Shown: positions 51,190-59,917 of the stretch, one piece after another
Layout: each line of letters starts with the position of its first letter
How positions within the stretch are numbered: the first letter of the stretch is position 1
Origin: Pseudomonadota bacterium
GTDB lineage: Bacteria > Pseudomonadota > Gammaproteobacteria > Steroidobacterales > MnTg04
Direction of reading: 5' to 3'
DNA length: 64,000 nucleotides
NCBI GenBank assembly: GCA_022560735.1
Contig: JADFSO010000007.1
Coordinates: forward strand, 35,817-99,816
The notes under the pieces: model-generated
The model's input: the letters and a program-made list of their open reading frames with translations, nothing else
The model's database searches: none
Told to the model about the DNA's origin: nothing
Position numbers and translations under genes: made by a program

Positions 51190-52314
51190 ATGACGACCGC
51201 AATACCAGACGAACAGCAAAGCAACATCCTGCGTGAAGCACAGCAGCTGCTGGCCGCCGGCCGGCAGGATCAGGCGATCGATCTTCTGCAGGCGGCGTTG
51301 GCGGACGAGCCGCGCCAGGCGATCGCCCACCTGTGGCTCGGCGCGTTGTTTTCGCAACAGGGGCAGTCACTGAAGGCAGCCGAGCATTTTCACCTTTGTT
51401 TTTCACTCAGCCCCGAACTCGAGAAACTGCCATCGACACCGAACGCCCCGGCGCAGATGGTGGAATCGGTGCACCAGGCGCTGAAGCTTCTTCGACAGCA
51501 TTTTATCCGGCTGCACTTGAAGATTCTTTCCGCCCAGGAAGCCCGGACCGGCAAGGAGGCGTTGCGGCGAATACGCGATTGCATCGATATCCAGCATGGC
51601 CGGAAGAAACCGGTTTTTGCCGATGACATGCAAAGACCCGGTGCAGTCTACGTGCCCGGCATACCTCCGCAGCCCTGGTTTGAGCGCAATAAAATCGATG
51701 GTATCCACGAATTGGAAAAAGCCGCGATACCGATACGTGAAGAATTTCTGGCCCTGCTCAATGACGACGAGGCGGGCTTTTTACCTTATGTGCGCCAGGG
51801 CCCCGGCGTCCCCGCGGCGATGCAGAACCTGGCCGGGAAATCGGACTGGAGCTCATACCATCTCTACAAGGATGGCGAACGGCTGCAGGAGCATTGCGAA
51901 CGCTGCCCGGAAACAGTCACCGCCGTGGACCGCATGCCGATGCCCAGATGCAAGGGGAACGCGCCCGAAGTATTTTTCTCGGTGCTAAAACCCGGCGCAC
52001 ACATCAAGCCTCATTATGGTGTTGCCAATACCAAGCTTGCCATTCATCTCGCGCTGATCGTGCCCGAGGACTGTGCTTTGCGTTGCGGTTCGGAAACTCG
52101 TGGATGGAACGAAGGGCAGTGTATTATTTTTGATGACAGCTTCGAGCACGAAGCATGGAACCGCAGCGATAGTCTGCGCGCGGTACTGATACTCGAAGCA
52201 TGGAATCCTTACCTGAGCGATACAGAGAAGACCGCATTGACATTATTGTGCAACGCAATCAGTGACTGGGAGCAACCGGTGCTGGAAAAATGGCTGGGTG
52301 CTTCAGGCGTTTGA
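51190..52314 (+). CDS. TPR plus aspartyl/asparaginyl beta-hydroxylase
   Basis: 374 residues. N-terminal TPRs (about 10-75: QLLAAGRQDQAIDLLQAALA) and an AspH-type 2-oxoglutarate/Fe(II) dioxygenase domain (about 180-350). Iron ligands: His in HIKPHYGVANTKLAIHLALI and His in IFDDSFEHEAWNRS; the second ligand class is Asp-less in this family. Arg in NRSDSLRAVLILEAW binds 2-oxoglutarate. It hydroxylates Asp/Asn or lipid-linked substrates in the cytosol. Sixty bases after the PDZ gene; may be a separate unit. Confidence 0.88.
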   Translation: MTTAIPDEQQSNILREAQQLLAAGRQDQAIDLLQAALADEPRQAIAHLWLGALFSQQGQSLKAAEHFHLCFSLSPELEKLPSTPNAPAQMVESVHQALKLLRQHFIRLHLKILSAQEARTGKEALRRIRDCIDIQHGRKKPVFADDMQRPGAVYVPGIPPQPWFERNKIDGIHELEKAAIPIREEFLALLNDDEAGFLPYVRQGPGVPAAMQNLAGKSDWSSYHLYKDGERLQEHCERCPETVTAVDRMPMPRCKGNAPEVFFSVLKPGAHIKPHYGVANTKLAIHLALIVPEDCALRCGSETRGWNEGQCIIFDDSFEHEAWNRSDSLRAVLILEAWNPYLSDTEKTALTLLCNAISDWEQPVLEKWLGASGV

Positions 52315-52320
52315 ACCTGT

Positions 52321-52713
52321 TTAGTCGTTGGCGATTTTCTCGCAGGAATAATCGAGCAGTGTCTTGTCGGCCATGCTTTCCTTTTCATCGCTGCAATAGA
52401 CCGTAATGTACATCCGGGTGACCGTCCGGCGCGCCAAATAGATCATCAAGCCATATTTCTCCGGTTGAACCGTGGTCTTGCGAGTACGCCGGTCGGGGCC
52501 TGCCTTGAACCTCGTTTCACAGTAAATCTCCCGGCCCTCGTAATTTTCCACGCGTACAAAAGCCTGGTTGTTCATCACGCCAAAGTCGACCACAACCGAC
52601 ATGTTGTCCATGCAACTGGTCATCGTTATCGGATAATTCGCGACGGCGAGGGTCGGAATCAACGCAATCATCAGTGCCAGGCACAGGTTTTTTATGGTTG
52701 CTCTGGTCTGCAT
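52321..52713 (-). CDS. Small exported protein, unknown
   Basis: 130 residues with a signal peptide (TIKNLCLALMIALIPTLAVA). The mature part is beta-rich with four Cys (TSCMDNMS, IYCETRF, VYCSDEK, YSCEK) likely forming two disulfides. Convergent with the beta-hydroxylase and four bases from the TPR gene at 52717, so probably last in that operon. Not recognised. Confidence 0.65.
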   Translation of the reverse strand: MQTRATIKNLCLALMIALIPTLAVANYPITMTSCMDNMSVVVDFGVMNNQAFVRVENYEGREIYCETRFKAGPDRRTRKTTVQPEKYGLMIYLARRTVTRMYITVYCSDEKESMADKTLLDYSCEKIAND

Positions 52714-52716
52714 AGG

Positions 52717-53772
52717 TCACCAGGGAGCGGGGTCGCCCTCGCTATCCGTTGTCTGCCGAATTCGGACTCGCAGATCATGCAGGCGTTGGTCATCCGGTGC
52801 AAGCGTCAGCGCCTGGTCCAGGTAGCCGTTGGCGCGTTCGGAGTTACCCATGACCAGCGAGGTCGCCGCAAGATTATATAAAGCCGCAAGATTTTGCGGA
52901 TCGATGTCCAGGGCCAGGCCATAGACCGCTATCGCCCTTCGATAATCGCCGCCGGTGGCTGCGTTTCTGCCGACGCGAACATAAAAAGCGGCTCCCTTTT
53001 CGCGTGCCTTCATCAATTCGATCCACGGGTGGAAACTGGACGGAATCCGTTTGCCGCTTTTTCGCAAATGCGCCGTGGCTTTGTCGCGGTCACCGAGGTT
53101 GCGGTAAGCCATTGCCAGTCGGTAATGCAGCTGCGTGGCATCGGGCTGGATGCGCAAGGCGGCCTCGAAAGCATTGATCGCATCCCGGTATTGATCCCTG
53201 TGCAACGCGATGGTGCCGAGACCCGCGATCGCCGCGACCTGGCCGCGTTCCAGGGCAAGCGTGCGGCGGAACGCTTTTTCCGAGCCCGGCAGGTCACCGG
53301 CCTCCAGCAACACTTCAGCCAGCCGCAGCCAGGTGCCGGCCATTTGCGGCGCGATTTTCAGGCTGGCCGAATACAACCGGGCGGATTCAGCGAATTCGCC
53401 GATTTCCTCGTGATAAATGGCGAGATAAAAAGGCCACTGGGCGGCCCCCGGGTCCAGCATGATGGCGTTGCTGTAAGCGGCTTTTGCCGCGGCTTGCAGC
53501 TGCAGCGCCTGGTAGACCATAGCCAGTTTTCCGTATGCCCGGCCCAGCGGCTTGCCCTCCAGCGAGGACTCCTGGCCGTGAAAATAATCCTGGGCGCGGC
53601 GAAGCTTTGCCTGTGTGCCCGGCTGCAATTGCCCGAGATCCGGCTCGGGTATAGTCAGTAATTGCAAAGCCGTTTCAGTTTGTGCCGGTGAAAAAACCGG
53701 CCAGCAGGCGAGCAGCATCACTGCCGCTATACGGATCGATAACAGGTTGCGAGAGGGTGTCGGTCCGTTCAT
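52717..53772 (-). CDS. Exported TPR-repeat protein
   Basis: 351 residues from the ATG at 53772, which overlaps the stop of the upstream gene (ATGA). Signal peptide (IRIAAVMLLACWPVFSPAQ), then about eight TPRs (AAKAAYSNAIMLDPGAAQWP, FAESARLYSASLKIAPQMAG, YRDAINAFEAALRIQPDATQ, RANGYLDQALTLAPDDQRLH). Coupled to the ASPIC/FG-GAP gene, a common pairing in proteobacteria. Scaffold or substrate-binding role unknown. Confidence 0.82.
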   Translation of the reverse strand: MNGPTPSRNLLSIRIAAVMLLACWPVFSPAQTETALQLLTIPEPDLGQLQPGTQAKLRRAQDYFHGQESSLEGKPLGRAYGKLAMVYQALQLQAAAKAAYSNAIMLDPGAAQWPFYLAIYHEEIGEFAESARLYSASLKIAPQMAGTWLRLAEVLLEAGDLPGSEKAFRRTLALERGQVAAIAGLGTIALHRDQYRDAINAFEAALRIQPDATQLHYRLAMAYRNLGDRDKATAHLRKSGKRIPSSFHPWIELMKAREKGAAFYVRVGRNAATGGDYRRAIAVYGLALDIDPQNLAALYNLAATSLVMGNSERANGYLDQALTLAPDDQRLHDLRVRIRQTTDSEGDPAPW

Positions 53773-55502
53773 TCGCCGACCCGTATTCCGCTGCCGCGGC
53801 GCAATTCGTGATAACGGTTGGCTGCCAACCCGCTCCATCGCTCACGCTCGCCGCCGGGCCAGGTCACCTCTACGGTTTGCGCTCCCCGATTACTGCCGAG
53901 TCCAAAAAGAATTCTTGGATCGCTGGCCGAGCCATAACTGCCATCGGTACCAACACGACGCCACAGCGGCTCCTGGTTTTCACGGATCAGCGCGACCTTG
54001 CTGCCGGTCACATGATATTTTCCACCGGCGCCGAGTACGCTGATGCCGAGCCAGGCATTCCTGTTGCCGACCTGGTTCAAGAGCAGCCGCGCAGGACCGC
54101 TGTTGTTGCTGATGACAATATCGATATCTCCATCGTTATCGATATCGCCGATCGCCGCGCCGCGGCTGACTGCCGAGAATTTGAACGCATCGCCGGCCAG
54201 GTCGCTGATCTCGGTGAATGCTTTGCCCTGGTCGTTTGCGAAAAGCTGGTTGCGCCGGTCCAGCGGGAAAATTTTGTCGCTGGGTTCGTGTGACTCAAAC
54301 AGGGTGACCGCGCCATTGACGGCGAGCAGATCCAGCCAGCCATCATTGTCGATATCCAGCCAGGCCGTGCCAAAACTCGAGTACGGCACGCTGACGACGC
54401 CCAAACCGGTTTCTGCCGTCTTGTCATCGAACCAGCCGGTGCCGTCGTTGACATACAGGGTGTTGGTTTCACGAACCAGGTGGGTCATGAACAAGTCTTC
54501 ATCACCGTCGCCGTCGAAATCGGCGGCAGCCACGCCCATGCTTGCCTCCGGCATGCCATGACGGTTGACCGAGACGCCGGCCAGCGGCGCCGTATCCTTG
54601 AAGGTCCCGTCCTTTTGGTTGATCCACAACTGGTTGGCCATGCCGTCATTGGCGACAAAGATATCCGGCCAGTGATCGCCGTCGAAGTCCGCCGCGATGA
54701 CGCCCAGCGCGCCACCGAAAACCTCGGTGATGCCTGATTTTTCACTGATATCGGCGAAGCTGCCGTCGCCACGGTTCAGAAACAGGCGATCGGTAAGCGG
54801 CTCGAAAGCCTGCGGGCCGCAATAGTCGCGGGCGGTGGTTGCGGAACGGCATGGCTGCGGATTTTCCATGTCGTAGGCCACATAATTGCCGACGTACAGA
54901 TCGAGCCAGCCATCGAGGTTGATATCGACAAAAGTAGCGCTGACGCTCCAGCGGGGTTCATCCACACCCGCTTTCCTGGTGATGTCTTTGAAGGTGCCAT
55001 CGCCGTTATTCAGCCACAGCTGGTTGTGACCGAAGTTGCTGATATACAAATCGATCCAGCCATCGTTATTGATATCACCCGTCGTAACGCCCATGCCATA
55101 ACCGCCGGCCCTGATTCCGCTTTTCTCGGTGACGTCAGTAAAACGCAACCTGTTTTTGCCCGGGACCGAATCGTTCCTGAACAGGCGGTCCAGCAAAACC
55201 GTATCCTTTTTCGGTGGCAGGATCGCGTCGGCCAGGGTCTTGCCCCGGCCCATCATATGGCCTTGCAACAAATAGATATCCAGGTCGCCATCGCGATCGA
55301 AATCGAAGACAGCCACGCCGGCCCCCATGATTTCCGGTAAATAGAGTTCTCCGGACATGCCATTGAAATGTATGAAATCCAGCCCACTGGTCTCGCCGGC
55401 TTCGATGAACAATGCCTCGCCGGTCTCATTCGCGACCGCCATCGTCAGCAGGCAAAGGCAGACGGCGGGAATAATGGCCTTTGCCAGCGGCATATTTTTC
55501 AA
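53769..55502 (-). CDS. FG-GAP/VCBS-repeat protein with ASPIC/UnbV domain (CRTAC1-like)
   Basis: 577 residues. The TTG at 55502 is favoured (GAGGG seven bases upstream, TTGA overlap with the tesA stop); ATG 55493 is the alternative. Signal peptide, then calcium-binding-like FG-GAP repeats with D-x-D-x-D-G motifs (VFDFDRDGDLDIYLLQGHM, GDINNDGWIDLYISNFGHNQ, AADFDGDGDEDLFMTH, DIDNDGWLDLLAVNGAV). The C-terminus is ASPIC/UnbV (GSYGSASDPRILFGLGSN, VEVTWPGGERERWSGL). Secreted or cell-surface adhesion-type role inferred. Confidence 0.88.
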   Translation of the reverse strand: MKNMPLAKAIIPAVCLCLLTMAVANETGEALFIEAGETSGLDFIHFNGMSGELYLPEIMGAGVAVFDFDRDGDLDIYLLQGHMMGRGKTLADAILPPKKDTVLLDRLFRNDSVPGKNRLRFTDVTEKSGIRAGGYGMGVTTGDINNDGWIDLYISNFGHNQLWLNNGDGTFKDITRKAGVDEPRWSVSATFVDINLDGWLDLYVGNYVAYDMENPQPCRSATTARDYCGPQAFEPLTDRLFLNRGDGSFADISEKSGITEVFGGALGVIAADFDGDHWPDIFVANDGMANQLWINQKDGTFKDTAPLAGVSVNRHGMPEASMGVAAADFDGDGDEDLFMTHLVRETNTLYVNDGTGWFDDKTAETGLGVVSVPYSSFGTAWLDIDNDGWLDLLAVNGAVTLFESHEPSDKIFPLDRRNQLFANDQGKAFTEISDLAGDAFKFSAVSRGAAIGDIDNDGDIDIVISNNSGPARLLLNQVGNRNAWLGISVLGAGGKYHVTGSKVALIRENQEPLWRRVGTDGSYGSASDPRILFGLGSNRGAQTVEVTWPGGERERWSGLAANRYHELRRGSGIRVGE

Positions 55503-56119
55503 GGAACCGCCCTCAATGCCGGCAACAGTACAGGCCAGACATTGTTCAGCAACGCTGCCTGTCCCGCCGCATTGGGGTGTATGCCATCCGCCAGCATCAA
55601 CTCCGGATCGAGCGCTATGTGCTCCAGGATAAACGGAATCAGCAGCAGCCCGTATTGCTCCGCCAGGTCCCGGTAAATCGCATCGAAGTCCTGCACATAG
55701 GCCTGACCGTAATTGGGCGGAATCCTGATCCCGGCGAGCACGACGATCGCACCGGCTTCCTGGCAGGCCTCGACCATTTTTTGCAGGTTGCCCCGGGTTA
55801 CCTCCAGCGGCAAACCGCGCAGACCGTCATTGCCGCCGAGTTCGATGATCACGATGTCCGGCCGAAATCGCGTCAGCGATCGCGGCAGCCGGTAACGGCC
55901 GCCTTGGGTCGTATCGCCGGAGATACTGGCATTAACAACATGATACTCGTAACCTTTAACGCGCAGCCTGTTTTGCAGCAACGACACCCACGATTGTTCC
56001 GCCGCCATGCCATACGCGGCGCTCAGGCTGTCGCCAACGACCAGGATGGTGAAGTCTTCCGCATGAACAACGTCAATCGGCAGCGCCGTGAGCCAAAGCA
56101 GTGTCAATAATCTGATCAT
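55499..56119 (-). CDS. tesA: GDSL esterase/lysophospholipase TesA
   Basis: 206 residues from the ATG at 56119 (MIRLLTLLWLTALPIDVVHA signal). SGNH blocks: ILVVGDSLSAAYGM (catalytic Ser), NASISGDTTQGG (Gly), VIIELGGNDGLRGLP (Asn) and DGIHPNAAGQA (Asp, His). A periplasmic acyl-CoA thioesterase/lysophospholipase. Its ATG overlaps the divergent ybbA ATG within CATG (56117-56120). The same tesA-ybbA arrangement is known from E. coli. Confidence 0.95.
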   Translation of the reverse strand: MIRLLTLLWLTALPIDVVHAEDFTILVVGDSLSAAYGMAAEQSWVSLLQNRLRVKGYEYHVVNASISGDTTQGGRYRLPRSLTRFRPDIVIIELGGNDGLRGLPLEVTRGNLQKMVEACQEAGAIVVLAGIRIPPNYGQAYVQDFDAIYRDLAEQYGLLLIPFILEHIALDPELMLADGIHPNAAGQAALLNNVWPVLLPALRAVP

Positions 56120-56816
56120 GTCAGCAAATACTTCCGCAGGACCCGTCCTGAAGACCCGTGCATTGACCAAGAAGGTTAGCAGCCCCGAGGGCAGCTTAAC
56201 CATACTGGATAACGTCAACCTGGAGGTTTATGCCGGCGAGTCGGTTGCCGTGGTCGGTGTTTCCGGCGCGGGCAAATCGACCTTGCTGGCGATGCTTGCC
56301 GGTCTGGACGAACCCAGCGCCGGTCAGGTCTGGCTCAATGATACCGAAATTACGGCACTGGATGAGGATGGCCGCGCCGTGGCGCGCGCCGAGCACGTGG
56401 GTTTCGTTTTCCAGTCCTTTCACCTGATACCGTCGCTGACCGCGCTGGAAAACGTGATGTTGCCGCTGGAACTGGTGGGCAGGGAAAATGCGGCGGGCGA
56501 GGCGCTGGCTGTGCTGACCAAGGTAGGCCTGTCGCAACGCAAAGGTCATTACCCGCGACAGTTATCCGCCGGGGAAAAACAGCGGGTCGCGATCGCCAGG
56601 GCTTTTGTTACCCGGCCGGCGGTCCTGTTCGCCGATGAACCGACCGGTAACCTCGATAGCAAGACCGGCGCGCTGATCATCGATTTGCTGTTCGATCTGA
56701 ACCAGGAATCCGGGACTACGCTGATCCTGGTTACCCACGATATTTCGATGGCCGAGCGTTGCGACCGCACCATTCATATCGAATCCGGCCGCATCCTCGA
56801 TCCGGCTGTCGCTTGA
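56118..56816 (+). CDS. ybbA: ABC transporter ATP-binding protein YbbA
   Basis: 232 residues from the ATG at 56118; a GTG at 56088 within tesA is an alternative. Walker A GVSGAGKSTLLAMLAG, Q-loop VFQSFHLIP, signature QLSAGEKQRVAIARA and Walker B AVLFADEPTGNLDSKTG are canonical for the LolD/MacB-type family. It powers the permease encoded directly downstream. The divergent start shared with tesA means each mRNA leader lies within the other gene. Confidence 0.94.
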   Translation: MSANTSAGPVLKTRALTKKVSSPEGSLTILDNVNLEVYAGESVAVVGVSGAGKSTLLAMLAGLDEPSAGQVWLNDTEITALDEDGRAVARAEHVGFVFQSFHLIPSLTALENVMLPLELVGRENAAGEALAVLTKVGLSQRKGHYPRQLSAGEKQRVAIARAFVTRPAVLFADEPTGNLDSKTGALIIDLLFDLNQESGTTLILVTHDISMAERCDRTIHIESGRILDPAVA

Positions 56817-56817
56817 T

Positions 56818-59307
56818 ATGCTCATCCTGCGACTGGCCCTGAAGACCCTGGCGCGAGACTGGAAGTCGGGCGAGCTGCTGATCCTGATGCTGGCGATCGT
56901 GGTTGCGGTCGCCGCGCTGACCGCGGTTGCGTTTTTTACCGACAGAATTTCCCAGGCGGTCAACCGGCAGGCCAGCGAGGCACTGGCCGCGGATCTGAGC
57001 CTGCAGAGCACCGCACCGTTGCAGCAGAACTACAGCCTGGCGGCGCAGGCGGCCGGCCTGGAGACTGCCAGCGTCGTTTCCATGGCCAGCGTCGTATTTG
57101 CCGGCGAAGGCAATACACTGGCCAATGTGCGTGCGGTTAGCGATCGCTACCCATTGCGCGGCCGCATGAAGATTGCCGATGGCTTGTTGCTGCCGGCGCG
57201 GACCACGGACGCGATCCCGGCGCCGGGCGAGGCCTGGGCGTCGACCCGGTTGCTGGCCAGGCTTGGCGCCGATGTTGGCGGAATCATCGAGGTCGGCACG
57301 GCCAGGCTAAGGCTTGGCCAGGTCCTGACTTACCGGCCGGATCGCGGCATGCAGTTCATCGAAATTGCGCCCAGCCTGCTGATCAATGCAGCGGATCTGG
57401 ACGCCACCGGGTTGATTCAGCCCGGCAGCCGGGTTCGCTACCTGCTGTTGTTCGCCGGTGACCGCGCCCAGGTCCGCCGCTTCAAGGTCGAATTGCAGGA
57501 AATGCTGGGTGATGGCGAGCGTCTTCGGGATATCGCCGATGTCGGCCCGCAAATCAGCTCGGCGATGGATCGGGCGCAGCGTTTTCTGAACCTGTCGGCG
57601 CTGGTCAGCGTGTTTCTGGCCGCGGTCGCAGTGGCGATGGCCGCGCGCCGTTACGTCAGTCGCAGGCTGGACACGGTTGCCTTGATGAAATGCCTGGGCG
57701 CGAAACAGGGGCTGATCCTGCGGGTCAGCATCATCCAGTTATTGCTGATGTCGGGGATCGCCGGGTTGCTCGGTGTTTTGTTCGGTTATGCCGCACAGGC
57801 GGGGCTGAGTTTCATCATGCGAGACCTGATCGGCGGTGAATTGCCGCCGCCCGGGTGGAAGCCTGTTTTTCTGGGCCTGGCGACATCTGTAAGCGTGTTG
57901 ACCGGGTTCGCATTGCCTGGATTCATGCAACTGGGCCGGACCCCGCCGCTGCGTGTGCTCAGGCACGATATGGGGCCGCCGCCGTTACGCTACACGGTTT
58001 CCTACGGGGCCGCGATGGCATCGATGTTGCTGGTTCTCTGGTGGGTGGTTGGCGATGCGGGATTGCTGATCCGTATCGCCATCGGCAGCATCATCGCGAT
58101 GATGATACTGCTGGGCGCCGGCTGGCTGCTGGTGCGCATGCTCGGCGGAATCCGCGGCGCGGCCGGCGTAGCCTGGCGCTATGGCCTGGCCAATATTTCT
58201 CGTCGGGGCCGCGATAGCGCAATCCAGGTCGTGGCTTTCGGGCTGAGCCTCATGGTCTTGTTGTTGCTGACGGTCGTGCGCAACGACCTGATGGACTTGT
58301 GGCGCAGCAGCTTGCCCGCTGATGCGGCCAATCGCTTCTTGATCAATATTCAGCCGGATGAAGTTTCCGGGGTCGATGATTTCCTGGTCAGCCGCGGACT
58401 GGAGCGCCTGGAGTTTGTGCCGATCGTGCGCGCGAGGATGACTGCCATCAACCGGGTGCCGCTGAGGGAGCGTGATTTTGCCGGTGCCGTCGGGCGGCAG
58501 CGCGCCAGCCGCGATGCCAACCTGAGCTGGGCCAGTACCCTGGCCGGCGGCAACCAGGTCGTCGCCGGGCGTTGGTGGGGCGAGGCCGTACCCGAGAGCC
58601 CCGAAATCTCGGTCGAACGACGATATGCGGAAGACCTCCAGCTCGAACTTGGCGATATCCTCAGTTTCGATGTCGCGGGAGAAACGGTGTCGGCGACGGT
58701 GACCAGCTTTCGTACCATCGAGTGGGATTCTTTCAAACCCAATTTTTTCATCGTTTTCTCGCCCGGCTTGCTCGAACCTTATCCCGCGACCTACATCAGC
58801 AGCTTTTATGCCGGCGAAGGGCAGGGCGCGGATATCCTCGACCTGGTTCGCCGCTACCCCAGCATCACGGTGATCGATATCGACGCGATCATGAGCCAGG
58901 TACGCGGCGTCATGGACAAGGCGGCGCTCGCCGTACAATCGGTTTTCCTGTTTACCCTGTTTGCCGGTCTGATGGTCTTGCTGGCCACGATCCAGGCCAC
59001 GCGGGACCAGCGCCTGTATGAGGCGGCGATATTGAGAACGCTGGGCGCAAAACGCCGGCAGATCCTGTTGGGCGTTGCCACTGAATTTTCCGTGATCGGT
59101 TTGTTGGCCGGCGGGCTGGCGGCGTCAGGCGCCAGCTTGGCCGGGTGGTTTCTCGCGGAAAGCCAGTTCCAGCTGGAGTATCATTTCGACCCGGTGTTAT
59201 GGCTGACCGGGCTGATCGCCGGCATGACGATCGTCGGTCTTACCGGCACGCTCGCGACCCGCTCGGTGCTGAATCACCCGCCGGTCCACACCCTGCGCCA
59301 GGGTTAG
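56818..59307 (+). CDS. ybbP: FtsX-family ABC permease YbbP
   Basis: 829 residues with about ten membrane helices: one near the N-terminus, groups at about 255-420 and 430-485, and three at the C-terminus (700-815). Two MacB-PCD/FtsX periplasmic regions lie between. AVAMAARRYVSRRLDTVALM and RQILLGVATEFSVIGLLAGG are the FtsX-domain helices. One base separates it from ybbA. The substrate is unknown; lipids or lipoproteins are suspected for the family. Confidence 0.92.
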   Translation: MLILRLALKTLARDWKSGELLILMLAIVVAVAALTAVAFFTDRISQAVNRQASEALAADLSLQSTAPLQQNYSLAAQAAGLETASVVSMASVVFAGEGNTLANVRAVSDRYPLRGRMKIADGLLLPARTTDAIPAPGEAWASTRLLARLGADVGGIIEVGTARLRLGQVLTYRPDRGMQFIEIAPSLLINAADLDATGLIQPGSRVRYLLLFAGDRAQVRRFKVELQEMLGDGERLRDIADVGPQISSAMDRAQRFLNLSALVSVFLAAVAVAMAARRYVSRRLDTVALMKCLGAKQGLILRVSIIQLLLMSGIAGLLGVLFGYAAQAGLSFIMRDLIGGELPPPGWKPVFLGLATSVSVLTGFALPGFMQLGRTPPLRVLRHDMGPPPLRYTVSYGAAMASMLLVLWWVVGDAGLLIRIAIGSIIAMMILLGAGWLLVRMLGGIRGAAGVAWRYGLANISRRGRDSAIQVVAFGLSLMVLLLLTVVRNDLMDLWRSSLPADAANRFLINIQPDEVSGVDDFLVSRGLERLEFVPIVRARMTAINRVPLRERDFAGAVGRQRASRDANLSWASTLAGGNQVVAGRWWGEAVPESPEISVERRYAEDLQLELGDILSFDVAGETVSATVTSFRTIEWDSFKPNFFIVFSPGLLEPYPATYISSFYAGEGQGADILDLVRRYPSITVIDIDAIMSQVRGVMDKAALAVQSVFLFTLFAGLMVLLATIQATRDQRLYEAAILRTLGAKRRQILLGVATEFSVIGLLAGGLAASGASLAGWFLAESQFQLEYHFDPVLWLTGLIAGMTIVGLTGTLATRSVLNHPPVHTLRQG

Positions 59308-59369
59308 GAATTATCGATACCGCGAAAGCAGACCATGGCGAGGCCGATGGCAGCGCTGATGCGGGTTGG

Positions 59370-59831
59370 CTAGCGGAGTTTTAACACCCGGGCATGATCG
59401 CGACGCCCGATGAGTACGCGAACCCGCTCTCCTTCGAAGAATTCAACGGTCGCAGCCTGGACGATGGCGATCACCCTGCCGTTGTCCATTTCGATGGTAA
59501 TTTCCAGACCGTCCTGTTGGGTGATTTTCTTTTCGATCGCCTGGCCGGCTACCGCGCCGGCAACGGCGCCAACGGCACCGGCGATATATCTGCCGCCACC
59601 ATCGGTGATCTCGCGTCCGAGCGCATGACCGATCGCGGCGCCGCCGACCAGGCCAAGCCGGGTCGCCTCCCCATCGATGATGACCGGAACCACCAGCAGC
59701 ACTTCGCCATGATGCACATCCACGGCGCGCAGCGTATCCCTGCGAGCGTATACCTCGCCGGATGTATTCGGCGTCGCGCAGGCTGCCAGCAATCCAACCG
59801 TGCAAAGCAGTGAAAGCAGGGTGGTTTTCAT
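59370..59831 (-). CDS. Glycine-zipper lipoprotein (SlyB-like)
   Basis: 153 residues from the ATG at 59831: lipoprotein signal MKTTLLSLLCTVGLLAAC, VVPVIIDGEATRLGLVGGAA and a glycine zipper (RYIAGAVGAVAGAVAGQAIE) at about 85-105, followed by EITIEMDNGRVIAIVQAATV. This is the SlyB/OmpA-like 2TM-Gly-zipper family of outer-membrane lipoproteins. Located between ybbP (convergent) and the carboxypeptidase gene. Confidence 0.85.
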   Translation of the reverse strand: MKTTLLSLLCTVGLLAACATPNTSGEVYARRDTLRAVDVHHGEVLLVVPVIIDGEATRLGLVGGAAIGHALGREITDGGGRYIAGAVGAVAGAVAGQAIEKKITQQDGLEITIEMDNGRVIAIVQAATVEFFEGERVRVLIGRRDHARVLKLR

Positions 59832-59917
59832 TTTAGCGCTCCGTACGGTCGAGGTGGCCTCCTGATAATAACGCAACCGGCGCCGATCGGTTGACCGCCG
59901 CCTGGATGCGCCGCAGG

